Assembly (NCBI GenBank): GCA_946807835.1
Contig: OX327683.1
Location: forward strand, 9,863,001-9,927,000
DNA length: 64,000 bases
Origin: Ailanthus altissimus
Lineage: Eukaryota > Streptophyta > Magnoliopsida > Sapindales > Simaroubaceae
Direction: 5' to 3'
Shown: positions 11,831-23,560 of the stretch, in pieces
Numbering within the stretch: the first letter of the stretch is position 1
How the letters are laid out: the number at the start of each line of letters is the position of its first letter
The notes under the pieces: generated by a model
Told to the model about the DNA's origin: nothing
Databases searched by the model: none
What the model saw: only the letters and a program-made list of their open reading frames with translations
Position numbers and translations under genes: made by a program

Positions 11831-12552
11831 GGGGTTTAATGTAACTAAAATTAAAATTAAAATTATAAAATATAATATAATTGGAATTGTAATTATAAAA
11901 TTTAATATAATTAAAATTAGAATTAGAATTAGATTTAAAATTATAACATTTAAAAATAGAATTAGAATTATAACATTTAATATAAGTGAAATTGAATTTA
12001 AAATTGGAATAGAAATTATTACATTTAACGTAATTGAAATTATAACATTTAACATAACTAAAATTAAAATTAACTTTGAAATGATAAAACTTAACATAAT
12101 TAAAACTGAATTTAAAATTAGAATTAGAATTATAATATTTAATATAATTAAAATCGAATTTAAAAATAGAATTGGAATTATAACATTTAATGTAAGTGAA
12201 ATTGAATTTAAAATTGGAATTGAAATTAGAATATTTAATGTAAATGCAATTAAAATTAAAATTAGAATTATAACATTTAACGTAATTAAAATTGAAATTA
12301 GATTTGAAATTATAACATTTAACATAATTAAAATTGAATTTAAAATTAGAATTGAAATTATAAGATTTAATGTACTTGAAATTAAATTTAAAAATTAAAA
12401 TTAAAATTATAATATTTAGCGTAATTGAAACTAAATTTAAAATTAGAATTAGAATTATAACATTTAACAAAACTAAAATTAAAATTAGAATTATAATTAT
12501 AACATTTAACATAATTAAATTTGAAATTAGATTTAAAATTATAATATTTACC
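11831..12552 (-). repeat. Compound AT satellite, array 5 (minus orientation)
   Basis: Minus-strand units of the same core and 6-bp spacers. The longest spurious frames of the window (174 and 229 codons on the minus strand and 105 on the plus) lie here, explained by units that are multiples of three. Confidence 0.85.
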
Positions 12553-12835
12553 TTATATTGCCACTAACTCTTGTATGTTGCATTTCACTTAACGTACAAC
12601 AGGTAAATAGTAAAAATATGTAGTATACTAAGCGAGAACATGATGTTGTATGTGATTAATTATTTTTTTTTTAGCATATATGAAAATCATACGTATGTAG
12701 AACACTCATAAAATTGGAACCCCTCATATTAAATCACATATTTTCAATGATAATCGACAACGTACTAAGAATGTAAAAGTGAGGATAATAGCAAATGGTA
12801 GGAACATATAGTACATTAAGTGGGGATAATAGCAA
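12553..12835. other. AT-rich spacer, no gene seen
   Basis: Contains two near copies of GATAATAGCAAATGG (about 12784 and 12826) but no domain or RNA gene. It leads into the inverted module at 12836. Confidence 0.4.
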
Positions 12836-13971
12836 ATGGCGAGTGGCTTTTTGTTTTTAATTTTTATAATATAATTTATTTACAAATTATTTTAAAAAAT
12901 TAAACCAATTACATGATGACACATGCCTAAAAGGAATTAATCACATTATGATATGTTATATTATTAAAGTCTATTTTTTAAAATAATATTAAATTAATAA
13001 ATAAGATTGCGCCACGTATTTAAAAAATAATGAATAAATAAAATTATGCCATGTGTTCAAAGTATAATTTATTTGTAAGGTTAAATTATAGTTTTAATCT
13101 TCTACCATTAAAACTAATGATAAAAATTAACGAATTATAAAAAAATTAAATATTTTAGATTTAATTGGATCAAATATATTAACTCGCCTAAACTATTAGG
13201 ATGAAATTATCCTTATCTCTAAAATTATTCTTATCCGATAGATAAAAAGCTATGTGTTTAGGGATTTTGACGGGAATTTATTTGCTAATATCATTGTTCG
13301 ATTGTTATCCCAATTAAAGAATATTAGTTGTTATTTTGTTCGTCGTGTAAGCAATTTTATTGTGCATTATTTTTGTCAAGTTCGCCGGTTCAATTATTGT
13401 TAATTTTGTTTTTGTGTGGAATGTATTTTTTCCTCGTTGTCTTAACAATTATATTTTTGCCGATTTTCTTTTATAAAATCATTCTATTTAAAAAAAAATA
13501 CTAATTTAATTGTTCAAATCAACTGTTAGGAATTTGTATCTTCTTTTTAAAATTAAAAAAATTAAAGCGCATGTCATTACCTTTTAATGTAATTTTCACA
13601 CAAAAACACTACAATTTTTTATTTGTTAAGCACTATAAAGAGAATATACTCTACTATTTCTTAAAAAAATTAGTACATTTAGTAATTTTAAATCAAAGCA
13701 TGCAAAAGTATAAAGGGCAAGCAGAATCTTAATCGTTAAGTGCGTTTAAAAATCACAAATCATTCATATATTTCCTTAATTAACAATTATTTAATTACTA
13801 CTTCCAATTGAAAACAAAAAGGTCTTTGGAACAAAAACAAAATTGTCATAGGTGTCAAACCGTAAACATAATTCAGTAAAAAAAAAAAACCTATAAATAT
13901 AATAATCGAAAAGGACGTGGAGGTGGCACAAAATCATCTTCCGTACGTTACAGTCACGAGCCAATGCTAAT
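12836..13971 (+). repeat. 1.1-kb module, inverted partner of 31015-32112
   Basis: Begins AATGGCGAGTGGC and ends CGAGCCAATGCTAAT; the reverse complement of the whole stretch is found at 31015-32112. It includes the foldback-family flank (ATGATAAAAATTAACGAATT) followed by about 700 bp that contain GACGGGAATTT, AAGTTCGCCGGTTCAAT and CGTACGTTACAGTCACGAGC. No coding domain was recognised. Confidence 0.8.
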
Positions 13972-13994
13972 GCTATGATTATAGTAACTATGAT

Positions 13995-14325
13995 TGGGAA
14001 AAATTACAGTGCAGCCGACTGTATGGCACAGTCGGCTGACGTAGTCCAAAATAACTACGTAATCCAAAATGACTACAGCCATAATACTATTGTCCGGTTA
14101 TTTTGTTTTTTTTTTTTCAAAGACCTCTTATATTAATATAATTAACACATACAATTATAATTATAAATTTAAAATTAATTAAGTAAAAAAATAAATTAAT
14201 AAAAATAAAATAATTTTATTATAATATTTATTTTAAAAAAATAAAATATATTTTATACAAAAATTTAGAAACATAAATTAAATATTATTCTAATGATAAC
14301 AATTAACAAAAAAAAAAAAGACAAA
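13995..14325 (+). mobile_element. Hairpin-tipped repeat F, copy 3
   Basis: Starts GGGAAAAATTACAGTGCAGC. Bases 14012-14022 (CAGCCGACTGT) and 14028-14038 pair perfectly around the loop ATGGC. The rest aligns with 11020-11345. It ends at the broken end of the copia element at about 14326. Possibly a MITE; the transposase class is unknown. Confidence 0.65.
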
Positions 14326-16815
14326 ATACCCAGTAGAGTCAGACAATACTTCAAGGCTAAGAAAATAACTAAGGGTGCTAAGACCTTTCATTTCAAAATG
14401 TTGTCGAAGAAAGTCATTGATAGTTGAAATACTAATAAGATCATCTCTCGTGATAATTATATCATCAATATAAAGAAGCAATATAACACAACCACGATCT
14501 ATTCTACGGATAAAAGGGTTGAGTCATAGGGTCTAGACTGCAACCATGTTGAGAAATAATGATACTGAATTTTATAAACCAAGCACGAGGTGCTTGTTTA
14601 AGACTATATAAAGTTCAACGAATTTTGTAGACCTTACTTGAGGGATGTAGATAACCAGGAGGAGGCTTCATATAGACTTCTTTAGAAAGATCATCATTAA
14701 GAAAAATATTTTTTACATCCATCTGAAATAATGCCCAACCATAAACTGCAGCAACAGCTAACAAACTCTAAACAGAAGTAAGTCGAGCAACAGGGGCAAA
14801 GGTTTCTTTATAATCAATTCCATATTCCTAAGTAAAGCCTTTTGTAATAAGACAAGCTTTATATTGCTCAATGGACCCATTAGACTTGGTCTTAATCTTG
14901 TAAACTCATTTATAATCAATGGTAGTTTTATTAGGTGGAAGAAGAACAAAATCTTAAGTATGCGATTTCTCAAGAGCATGTAATTCATCTATCATTGCTT
15001 GCTGCCATATAGGATTAACACTAGCCTTGAAATAGGAGTAAGGTTCATATAGCAAAATAGTAGTAGAAAAACAATGATAATCACGAAGTTTAACAAGAAA
15101 TTTTCTTACCCGAGAAGAACGACAAAGAAAAGGTGTAAAGGAGGCCTCAGAATTATCAAGAGCAGATCCTTTAGATGAGGTAGAAGGTTCAGAATCAAGC
15201 ATCGTATTTACAGACTCACCTGTATGAAACTCAGAAGAAGTATCTATAGGTGAAGTATCAGAAAAAAGATCAATAAAATTATCTGTAAAAAATTGTGAAA
15301 TAAGAGGAGACACAGAATTAAAGTTAGATACAGAGGAAAATAATTTATGCTCGAGAAATACTATATGACGAGAAATACAAAAGCGGTTAGATATGGGATC
15401 CCAACACTTATAGCTTTTATGTTTTATCCCGTATCTCAAGAAACAACTTAATTGAGCACATGGCTCAAGTTTGGTGTACTCATGTTTTTGAAATAGAACA
15501 AAGCAAATACAATAAAAAACTTTGAGGGGACTATAATTTGGTAGAGTTTCATAAATACGCTAATAAGGTGACATGTTCTCTATAACAAGAGAAGGAACAC
15601 GATTAATAGTAAAGACATTGTTCAAGGCAATTTTTCCTTAAAAACATTCAGGACAAGATGAATAGATAATAAGAGCACGAGTGGTGCTAAAATATATCTG
15701 TGTTTACGTTCAGCTTTCCCATTTTGCTGAGATGTACCAAGACAAGACCTTTGACATATATAGTACCATATTCCTGTAGAAGAATAAAAAATTTAGAATC
15801 TTTATACTCCATGGCATTATCAGTACGAAAAACTTTAATAAGACGTGAGAACTAAGTTTTAACCATTTGAGCAAAATCTTAATAAATTTTAAGGAGTTGT
15901 AATTGTTGTTTCATAAGAAACAACCAAGTATATCGAGAGTAATCATCAACAAAGATCACAAAATATTTACATCCTCCCATTGTGACATTTGGAGAAGGAC
16001 CCCATTATGGTATGAGAGATAGTAGTACTATCATTAAAAGGTAAAGTCAATTGTTTAACTAAAGGATAAGTAAGACAAGCATCTTTATTATAAAAAAATA
16101 GAACCTAAAAGACCACTAGATAGATCAGATACGATCAACTGACGCATGACCCAAACAAGAGTGCCAAATGTGTAATGAAGGCACTGGAGAGGTAGATGCT
16201 GCAGACGAAGGATATAAAAGGGACAAATCTAAAGATATGAGTTCATATAGACGTCCAACCTTACGGCCTGTCCCAAGAGTTTGACCTGTCTTTAAATCCT
16301 GCACACAACAACCAAGAGTAGTAAATAAGACATTAAGACCAAGTTCACATAGTTGACCGACAGATAAAAAATTTAATGTGAGGTTAAGAATAAAAAAGTG
16401 TCTAATATAGAAAGATTAGTGTAAGACATGTGACCTACATGATTAAGTTTCATGAGAGAACCATTGGCAGTTTGAATAGAGGGTAAAGAAGAAGTAAAAG
16501 ATTTAAAAGAGAAAACTGTAGAATCAAAAGTCATGTAATTACAATATTCATAGTCAAAACAAAAAGAAGAATTACCTGATATACTAGAAGATGCAAAAAT
16601 TAAGGGTGTACTAGAGTTAGAGAGTAGTAAATGGAGTAAACGTTCAAGATTATTTGCCAAGTTAGAAGAGAGACTCGTACTATCCTGTGCAACAATAACA
16701 ACAGGTCCTATAGAATAGCACCTTGAGACAGTCTAGGTAAGTGACAATGATGACATGGTTTAGGTAAAGTAGAACTAGCAAGGAAATAAAGTTGAAAAGT
16801 ATATGACTTATCCAT
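14326..16815 (-). pseudogene. Ty1/copia polyprotein, degraded (protease to reverse transcriptase)
   Basis: Minus strand. A CHHC-like piece of zinc knuckle lies near 16750, then a degraded protease region (16660-16373), a gag-pre-integrase region near 16200 (HIWHSCLGHAS type), integrase remnants at 15900-15650 (TSQQNGKAERKHR), an integrase-RT linker (15439-14954), RT with QMDVKNIFLNDDL near 14700, and YIDD at 14461-14472. Many stops are present. The 3' part of RT, RNase H and the 3' LTR are missing, cut off where repeat F ends. The element would have copied itself through RNA. Confidence 0.75.
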
Positions 16816-17070
16816 AGATCCCTAAAAAATATAATTTTTTATCCTGAACTAATTTGAATAAGCCCATAAACTCTTAATAATTATAATTCAACCCTAAATT
16901 TTTTAATAATTATAAAATAACCCCTAAACTTTTGAAAATTACAAATTAACCCCTAAAAATTATATAATTTTGAAAAGTGACCACAAAACTTTTACAAATA
17001 TCAAAATTACCCCAAAAGTATACAAAATAATAATTTGACCTCAAAATATTAAACAATTTGGAAATAGACC
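16816..17070. repeat. Degenerate ~33-bp tandem repeat replacing copia gag
   Basis: Units of the form AAACTTTTGAAAATTACAAATTAACCCCTA repeat about seven times with drift. They lie where the copia gag should be, between the zinc-knuckle remnant and the leader. Confidence 0.6.
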
Positions 17071-17444
17071 CTTATTGAAAATTGGAGGACCAATTAGTAA
17101 ACGTAGACACCATAGGTTGATAGATTCGGCAACGAGGAGATGAAAGGAGTTGGCGATGAGAAACTACACACTGAAAATTGGTTGAAATCCAAGGTGAACA
17201 GAAACAATGATAGAAAGTTTGGACAGTGGGTGGGGATGCGTGTAGCAGTAGAGAAACTTGATTTCGATGGAGTTCAACCGGCCGACAGTTTCTAAACTTA
17301 TTGGGCTGGGCGGTGTCGATTACAATGAACTTCAACGAACTTTCGGTGGCTTTTTGGCGTAACTTCTTTGAGCTTCCTAAGAGTTTCCAAAAAAATTACA
17401 AGAAGTTCTGCTAAACAACAAGACAGTGAAAAAATTAAACTTTA
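17071..17444 (-). other. Copia leader region between primer site and polyprotein
   Basis: Lies between the primer-binding site and the gag position on the minus strand. The 87-codon frame 17335-17072 shows no family motif and may be chance. Confidence 0.35.
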
Positions 17445-17457
17445 GGCTCTGATACCA
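17445..17457 (-). promoter_or_regulatory. Copia primer-binding site (initiator Met tRNA)
   Basis: Minus strand TGGTATCAGAGCC, the exact complement of the plant initiator-Met tRNA 3' end. It sets the 5' end of the broken copia element and implies that its 5' LTR lies at 17458 and beyond. Confidence 0.85.
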
Positions 17458-17740
17458 TATTAGAAATATAATGAGCTATATATTTTCATTGTGAATAAAA
17501 AATTGTACAATAAAAGCCTTCATATAGGCTTTAGCCCATTACAAATAGGAAAATAACACTATACATGAAAAGAAATAATTACAGATTATAAAATGTATGA
17601 ATATTATATTATTAATATAATTGATATCATATCAAATATATTAATAATATAATATCACACGTGAATAACAAAATCACACCTTAATAGTATAAATGTTTCT
17701 ACACGTTTTGATCATATATGCCTTAAACAAAAATGAATTA
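17458..17740 (-). mobile_element. 5' LTR of the broken copia element (end uncertain)
   Basis: Directly adjacent to the primer-binding site. On the minus strand it ends ATTATATTTCTAATA, a decayed LTR end. The outer end was not located; sequence of repeat C1 begins near 17743. No second copy (3' LTR) is present in the window. Confidence 0.5.
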
Positions 17741-18069
17741 CCAAAAATAATATACATTAATACAAACCTTAATCACAATAACAGATAGTTATAATATAGA
17801 GGCAGATGTTCGTACGAAACTTGTGATCGTTTGTAAAATATTTAAAAAGTTCACAAATGTTCATACGGAAATTGTGATCGTTGGTAAAACATTCAAAAAG
17901 TTGACTCTCTTTCTCTCTCTGTCTAGTTTACTAAATGAACAATGACACCAAGAAAATATATTGTTATCTTTTGAGAAGCCATCATTTTTTTTCTCATTGA
18001 AACATATTGTTATCTTTTGAGAAGCCATCTTTTTAAAAAAAAAACATTTCTCACTATTTTTAGTGCTTG

Positions 18070-18260
18070 CAATTGCTTTCCTTCTTTTTCTCTTTCTACA
18101 GAACAAACAACTCTTCTTTCTGGCTGGTTTTAGTGCTATTTTCCTTCTTTTTATCTTTCTACAGAATAAATAACTCTTCATTCTGGTTAGTTTTAGTGTT
18201 ATTTTTCTCTTTGTACAGAACAAATAACTCTTCTTTTTGGATAGTTTTAGGGCTATTATT
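18070..18260 (+). repeat. Three-unit tandem repeat, about 58 bp
   Basis: Units built on TTTCTACAGAACAAATAACT followed by CTTCTTTCTGGCTGGTTTTA. Copy C2 (39720-39810) has about two units, so the array length changed after C was duplicated. Confidence 0.75.
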
Positions 18261-18460
18261 TCAAGTATGTGATTAATATATTCAGCTATTGATTTTATTA
18301 GTTTAAGAATTTTTTTCTTGATTATTTTTAAAATTTTTGATACTAGGATAGTTATTCTTAATAAGAATTATTTTTCTAGATGGTAGACATTTGGGTATTG
18401 TCAGTCTCAAATATATTGTAAAGCTAGTCGGCCTTTAGTTTATCTCTAAGATTATCCTCT

Positions 18461-19744
18461 TGATGCAATATTTTTATATTTTAAAATTAAGCGCAAGTAT
18501 ACGCTATTGTAATAAGTAATAAAGGAATTTATAAAGTCAGATGTCAAACCCACAAGGATAATTTTTTATTTTCTACAAAGTACTAAAATTATATATTTCT
18601 TATAATTATTCATTAAAATTAAATCTTAATTTTGCAACGAATTTAAGTAAAATAAAAGTGCAAAAAATAAATGACACAGCTTAAATAAAATAAGAAGATA
18701 ATAATATATAAAAAGCCTATGGTTAATTACTATCATTCAATATATTTTCTAAAGATTAATTCTTTTAATATTTATATCCTTCAATTCTTATTATTGGTCA
18801 AGCCACTAATGTATTCACAAGACTCTCCCAAGATCATGCAAGTATATCATAATTTACTAAATACCTATATTCTTATGGTACTTGTAATAAATTAAGATTC
18901 ATTAGGAACAAGTCTTATTGACCATACATGCCAATTAGGTATATTTCTATCCTAATTCAAAACTTGCATATGCAACATTGAATGTTACTCTACAATCATG
19001 CATCAAATTATCTAGGTCTAAATACAATTATGTCTTTTCAAGTTTATCAAAGTACTATTAAATTAATCATAATATTGATCAGATATAATGAAACATTAAG
19101 AACTAATAATTTGAATAATGAAGAATTAAGTTCAAATAAATATTAAAAAGATCCAATAATTAAGCTCACATATTGAATTCCAATAATAACCTTAGAAAAT
19201 AAATTTAGCTCATAATAACAAGAGAATTATGGTTGAAAAATAAAATAAACATGATACAACCAAAAGCAAACCAATATAGACGTCAATTCCCAGTTGGTTG
19301 ATACGCCAAAGATTCGCCAATAATCTCTTACTTCCTTGAATTTTTCTTGCTTCTTTCTTTAAAAATTGCTCTTATTCAATGTGTTGTGGCTCTAAGAGCC
19401 CTAAGTTGTGTGTTCGTTGAAGTCTGAAGCGAGTGGCCTTTATATAGGGATTGATTGGAGTCTTAAAGTTGTATTTCTTTTAGCTTTAGGAAAAATCTCA
19501 TTGTTCACCGTTGCAGTGAACACTGTTCATCGCTGGGGTAAAAGTACTGTAGAATGGTACTGTTCATATGATACTGTAGCATTTATGTTTTGCATTAATT
19601 TTTTAGATTTTCATCCCTAATTGCTCCATTAAGTCCAAACCTATAAAATGACATTAAAACATATAAAAACCTAATATTTTTATTAAAATGTGCAATTAAT
19701 CAAGTTAAGGGAGTGAAAATAATAGATATAATTTATACTTATCA
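18461..19744 (-). mobile_element. Solo LTR, family B, copy 1
   Basis: A 1284-bp segment bounded TGATGCAA...CTTATCA, flanked by CCTCT (18456-18460) and CCTAT (19745-19749), a 5-bp target duplication with one change. The homologous site in copy C2 (about 39998-40015) lacks the insert, which fixes both ends. On the minus strand a TATATAAAGG box lies near 19447-19438, so the LTR reads leftward. The phrase GCGCAAGTATACGCTAT near 18491 is shared in part with the solo LTR at 45001. Confidence 0.85.
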
Positions 19745-20466
19745 CCTATCTCTTTCTCTTGTCTTTTTTTGAAACCCTAACCCATTAATGGCTGAACCTC
19801 AATTTCTCTTCATTTTCTCTTCATTTTGTTCTAATAGAGTAGCTTGACCATAATCCATTAAGGTATAATTTACACAATGGCATTTTATACACGGGAGGTA
19901 TTGACGTGACCAATCTCTTTTGCAAATCTTTACGTATATTGTTTATGTCACCACCCCAAAACCCTAGTTCAAATCTTCAATGAAAATTATTATTGTCTTT
20001 TATGCATTAATATGGATTTATTATAACCTATAATTAATGTAAGTTGCAAAATTTATGTATTTAAATATCCATTCCCATTTCATTTCCATTCAACTTCAGT
20101 GACTCAAATAAACTGCTATCGATTTTGGTTGGAGGTTTTCTTGGATCTCTCTGTGTGAAGAGTTAAAAGGTTTTTACCATTTGGGCTATATTGAGTTGAA
20201 GGAAGAGAGATTTCAGGGTTTTGATTAGCCAATTGGGTTCATTTGGGTTTCTAGGATTAGGATTTATTTGGGAAATTTTTTTTTTATAAGTTCAGCTTGT
20301 GAGGAAGATCTATTGGTTTCTTAATTGCTATTTCTTATATGGGTTCTTTGTATATGATAATTATTATTATTGACTTTCATATGCCTAATTCAATCTTTGC
20401 ATTGAAAAGTTTTGATTTCGAAGCCTTTTTTGAAGGCAATATAATTGATTTGAATTAAAGCGCAAA

Positions 20467-20640
20467 ATGGGTTCACCTAGGTTCTTTTTGATATATATTA
20501 TACATTCAGTAATAGTTTCAAAATATGGAGCTTTGATGATGTTTTTCACTAAAGAGATATATGTCTTTGGCCATGGCATTGAGGTTGCAAGCAAGCTTAA
20601 AGATCAACACCTCATGATCAACTTTGAAAAAAATGTCAAG
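20467..20640 (+). pseudogene. Captured exon 1 of a small conserved plant membrane-protein gene, frameshifted (C1)
   Basis: Starts ATGGGTTCACC (MGSPRFFLIYIIHSV), continues with YGALMMFFTKEIYVFGHGIE and ASKL, then shifts frame: RSTPHDQL is read two bases over. I recall this pattern (MGSPR start, GHGIE, GSTPHDQL) from a conserved single-domain plant transmembrane protein of unknown function; the name is not known to me. The exon ends at AATGTCAAG followed by GTAAAG, a fitting splice donor. UTR-like DNA precedes it (20100-20460). The later exons are not seen. The same frameshift occurs in copy C2. Confidence 0.65.
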
Positions 20641-21457
20641 GTAAAGTACTATAATTGGCCAAACCTTAAGCCATGGACCAAGAGTTGATTCATTTTCTAT
20701 AATTTCTTTAAGACCTTAACCCAGCATGAAGGAAAACAAAGAGAAAGAAAGTCACTGCTATACTAAAATTAAGGCCTACGTTGAAAACCATGTTTATTGG
20801 ATTATAAATGTGCAGCTAAATTTAGAGAAACCAAGCTGAGAGAATTAAGAACTTTTGAAACAAAAAAAATCCTAAATGAAATTTATCACTAAATATAATC
20901 TTATGTTTACATTAATTTAAAGTTGTTGATTTTATTTCAGTTTTCTATTTACAATCTTAATATGTGTTTATTTGATTGTTCTTTTTAATATCATAATTCT
21001 ATTATATCTTTCTGCTATGAACCTGCTCGTTAAATGTTGATTAAATCGCTTGATTGATCTTGTAATGGAATTGATATGTCTAATGATAACTATATTTTCA
21101 TATATTCTCAATCGAGGTTAGAAACAAATGCGACTGTTATTGTTGTCGAGGTTTTTTGCACGCACCAGGTCTATTGCAAGTCAATGTTTGCGAGGACCAC
21201 ATGTTATTACGATTGTCAGTGTTTAATTTATTTTATAATTTTGTTTTTTAATAGTTCCTTAATTTTAAATGTCATATGTATTTTTGCTAACCGTGTATAA
21301 TTTTAATGTCTTGCAAGTGCTACCAAAAACTATTGAAGGATCCATTTTGGAAAATTCAATATTACAAAATTAGAAAACTTTTAGTGAGAAATAGTTGTTT
21401 TAGAATTCGAATTATCTTTTTTCATTTCTTAGTTGATATGAAATATTAATATGCAAT

Positions 21458-22130
21458 TTGTTTTCTTATTTATATATAGAAAATTTTCAAAAAGAGATGA
21501 TAACAACAACACTATGTTTGCTTCAACGCCACGAAAATGACAAGTATCTCAGTAAATCTAAAAACAAGCAAGTGCCCAATACTGAGGATGAAAACATGCT
21601 TGAGTCTGGAGGCAAGATTTCGCCTAAATGCAAGGGATAAATCACACAATTAGAGTATTTCCAACGATATTTCAAATTAGATGACCCTAAGGTGTTAAAG
21701 TAAGCTTTTTTTTATGATTATTTTCATTTTATTATTATAATAATAATTTAAAATTTTATTTTAATTTAGGTTACTGAATTATGAATTTAATAAGCTAAAA
21801 TTGGTGACATCAACTGAATTATGAAAAATGAGAAATGAGGAAAATCTAACCCTCATTGGTGTCTACTCTGACGACTAAAGTGTTACAAGATTATCTATTT
21901 TACATCCTCAAACCAACAAAGATGAGCCCTCGTCAAAGATGAGTCCTCCACTATGGTTGAAGCCTTCACATGGATGTACTCCAAGAATATGAAAAAAGAG
22001 CTTGTAGATATGCTTAATATTTTTCAATCTTATGCACTCGTGATTAGCATATCGTTGGTTTCTCCAGAAAGTACGGAGCAATATGATGTAGCATTGGTGT
22101 AAAATTTTCATAATAAGGCTAGAAAAAGCA
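21458..22130 (+). pseudogene. Exon-like pieces of unknown gene(s) in repeat C1
   Basis: A 60-codon frame (21458-21640) with KSKNKQVPNTEDENMLESGG, and a downstream piece with YSKNMKKELVDMLN (about 21960-22030), are both conserved against copy C2 (46900-47050 and 47390-47450). Intron-like T-rich and TATATATAG sequence lies before the first. I do not recognise the protein. The pieces could be exons captured with the membrane-protein exon. Confidence 0.35.
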
Positions 22131-22160
22131 AACTTGTGTCCTCAATTTGGGTTTTGTTTA

Positions 22161-23113
22161 TGTTACGGATATCAAGCCACGCACTTTAGTTTGATACTCT
22201 TATGGCATCAACTAAGCTACTGCCTTAATACCCTTTTGACTCTATGCGCAGGGAAAACCATAACTCACACTATAAGTAAGAACTTATAAGATCAACACAC
22301 CAATAAAGTTAAAGAAAACAAATAAATCAACAAGACACAAGATATACGTGGTTCGGCCTAAAATTGCCTACGTCCATAGAGGATCCATGATCCAACTTCT
22401 TATTATTGATATAGATCACTAAGTATCTTCTTACATCATCAATGATCTCATAATACTTAAAGTATCGCACATAGACCACCTTAGTATCTCCCATAGAGAT
22501 CCATAAGTATCTACCTTTGATCACTATGACTCACTAAGACCTCTTAGTATCTCTTTATAAGAGATTTTTACAAGGAATACAAGAATAGCCTGAGCATCTA
22601 AGCCAAAAGGATCTATGGTGTTTCTTTTTTTCACTCAAGAACCAAAAGAAAACACTCTTAAAAGGTTACACTCTAGTGCACCACACACTTAATGCCTACC
22701 TAGCTCCTCTATTCTCTCTTATGATTTACATCTTGAAACTTTAGATGCTTGCCTTTCTCTTGTGTTTAGAAGAATTTATATAGTGAATAAAATACCCTTA
22801 GAAACCTAAACCTAGTTGGAATAAGAGTCGTTACTTGTAGGAGTCCTAATCCCACTTAAAGAAGTCAATTGAGCTAAAATAGGAAATACCCTTAAGTTGC
22901 TATATGAACAGTAAATGGGTGAACATTACCTTCCCCAGCAAACAGTGCTTGCTGTGAATAGTGTCAGAGTATGAATAGTACCTCATTCTTTTAGCTTTCT
23001 ATTTTGCTCCTCCTTTGTACACTCAATACGTACTTGACTTCATAATGATTCTCTTCTTGGTATTCATCTAAATTTATGCTCACACAAGATTGTTGAATCA
23101 CAAATTTTCAATA
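22161..23113 (-). mobile_element. Copia LTR, family A, copy 2
   Basis: Reverse orientation of family A: TGTTACGGATATCAAGCC at the left and CAAATTTTCAATA at the right. It sits at the position where copy C2 reads GGTTTTGTTTATAAG without interruption. No matching 5-bp duplication was seen on the right side (GTTTA versus ACTCC), so the right flank was probably altered later. Confidence 0.75.
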
Positions 23114-23169
23114 ACTCCCATCATTGATTCTAATCTCTCTCCATAAAGCTAATCATTAGACTTTATTTT

Positions 23170-23560
23170 TCTTGATCTACACAGTGGTGGGATCATTTTT
23201 GGCAAAATAAACCAGAAAATGGCCAAATTGGTGGAAAAAGGAGACAGCCATCGTCAGCCGCTATTAAACTAGGGGATGACAGAGGTGAATAGATCAGTGT
23301 AAGTCACCCCACCCCTTCTCCTATTAAACAGCAGCCGGAGGTGGCTGCCGCCCCCTTCCACCGTTTTTGGCCATTTTATGATCTTTTTTGCCAAAATCGA
23401 TCCCACCACTTTGTAAATCATGAAAAATGGAGTTCAATAATATAAAATTTGATTTTTTTTAACTATCACCGTAGCTGGACAGTTGGTCGGCGGCTATTTT
23501 TTTAGCGACAATGTCAGTTTTGTTTTTAAATTTTTTAAATTTTATTTTATTAGAAATATA
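23170..23560. mobile_element. Foldback element, family D, copy 2 (centre)
   Basis: Arms CACAGTGGTGGGATCATTTT...AAATGGCC (left, from 23189) and the reverse complement around 23355-23425 pair across a GC-richer centre with CAGCCGC and GGCGGC. Same arm sequence and order as 8393-8966, but with a different loop region. Confidence 0.65.

Larger units (their letters stand above)
17743..22160 (+). mobile_element. Gene-fragment-carrying repeat C, copy 1
   Basis: A long repeat that aligns with 39590-41391 plus 46793-47603 (copy 2) and, with an internal deletion, with 32282-32744 (copy 3). It contains UTR-like sequence with AAACCCTAACCC, an exon of a plant membrane-protein gene (20467-20640) with a splice-donor GTAAAG, and other exon-like pieces (about 21480-21640 and 21880-22130). 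No transposase is visible; it may be a Pack-type or Helitron-like carrier. It is interrupted by solo LTR B1 and ends at the LTR inserted at 22161. Confidence 0.6.

Noticed and set aside
5413..12552. Possible CRISPR-like array
   Set aside because: Spacers are 6-bp words of the same composition as the core, unit length varies and the host is a plant nucleus.
11801..12567. Long reading frames on both strands (up to 229 codons), and similar ones at 5413-8392, 9723-9983 and 29542-30344
   Set aside because: They consist of the AT satellite; both frames and both strands are open because units are multiples of three. Composition is almost only Asn/Tyr/Phe/Lys or Ile/Leu/Asn, with no domain.
17072..17335. 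87-codon minus-strand frame as a gene
   Set aside because: Lies in the copia leader between primer site and gag; no family motif and no conserved copy.
17445..17457. TGGTATCAGAGCC and similar words as tRNA genes
   Set aside because: These are 12-13 bp primer-binding sites beside LTRs; no cloverleaf surrounds any of them.
19768..19795. AAACCCTAACCC (also at about 40034) as interstitial telomere repeat
   Set aside because: Only one and a half units; it is a telo-box-type promoter/UTR word within the captured gene region, shared by C1 and C2 by descent.
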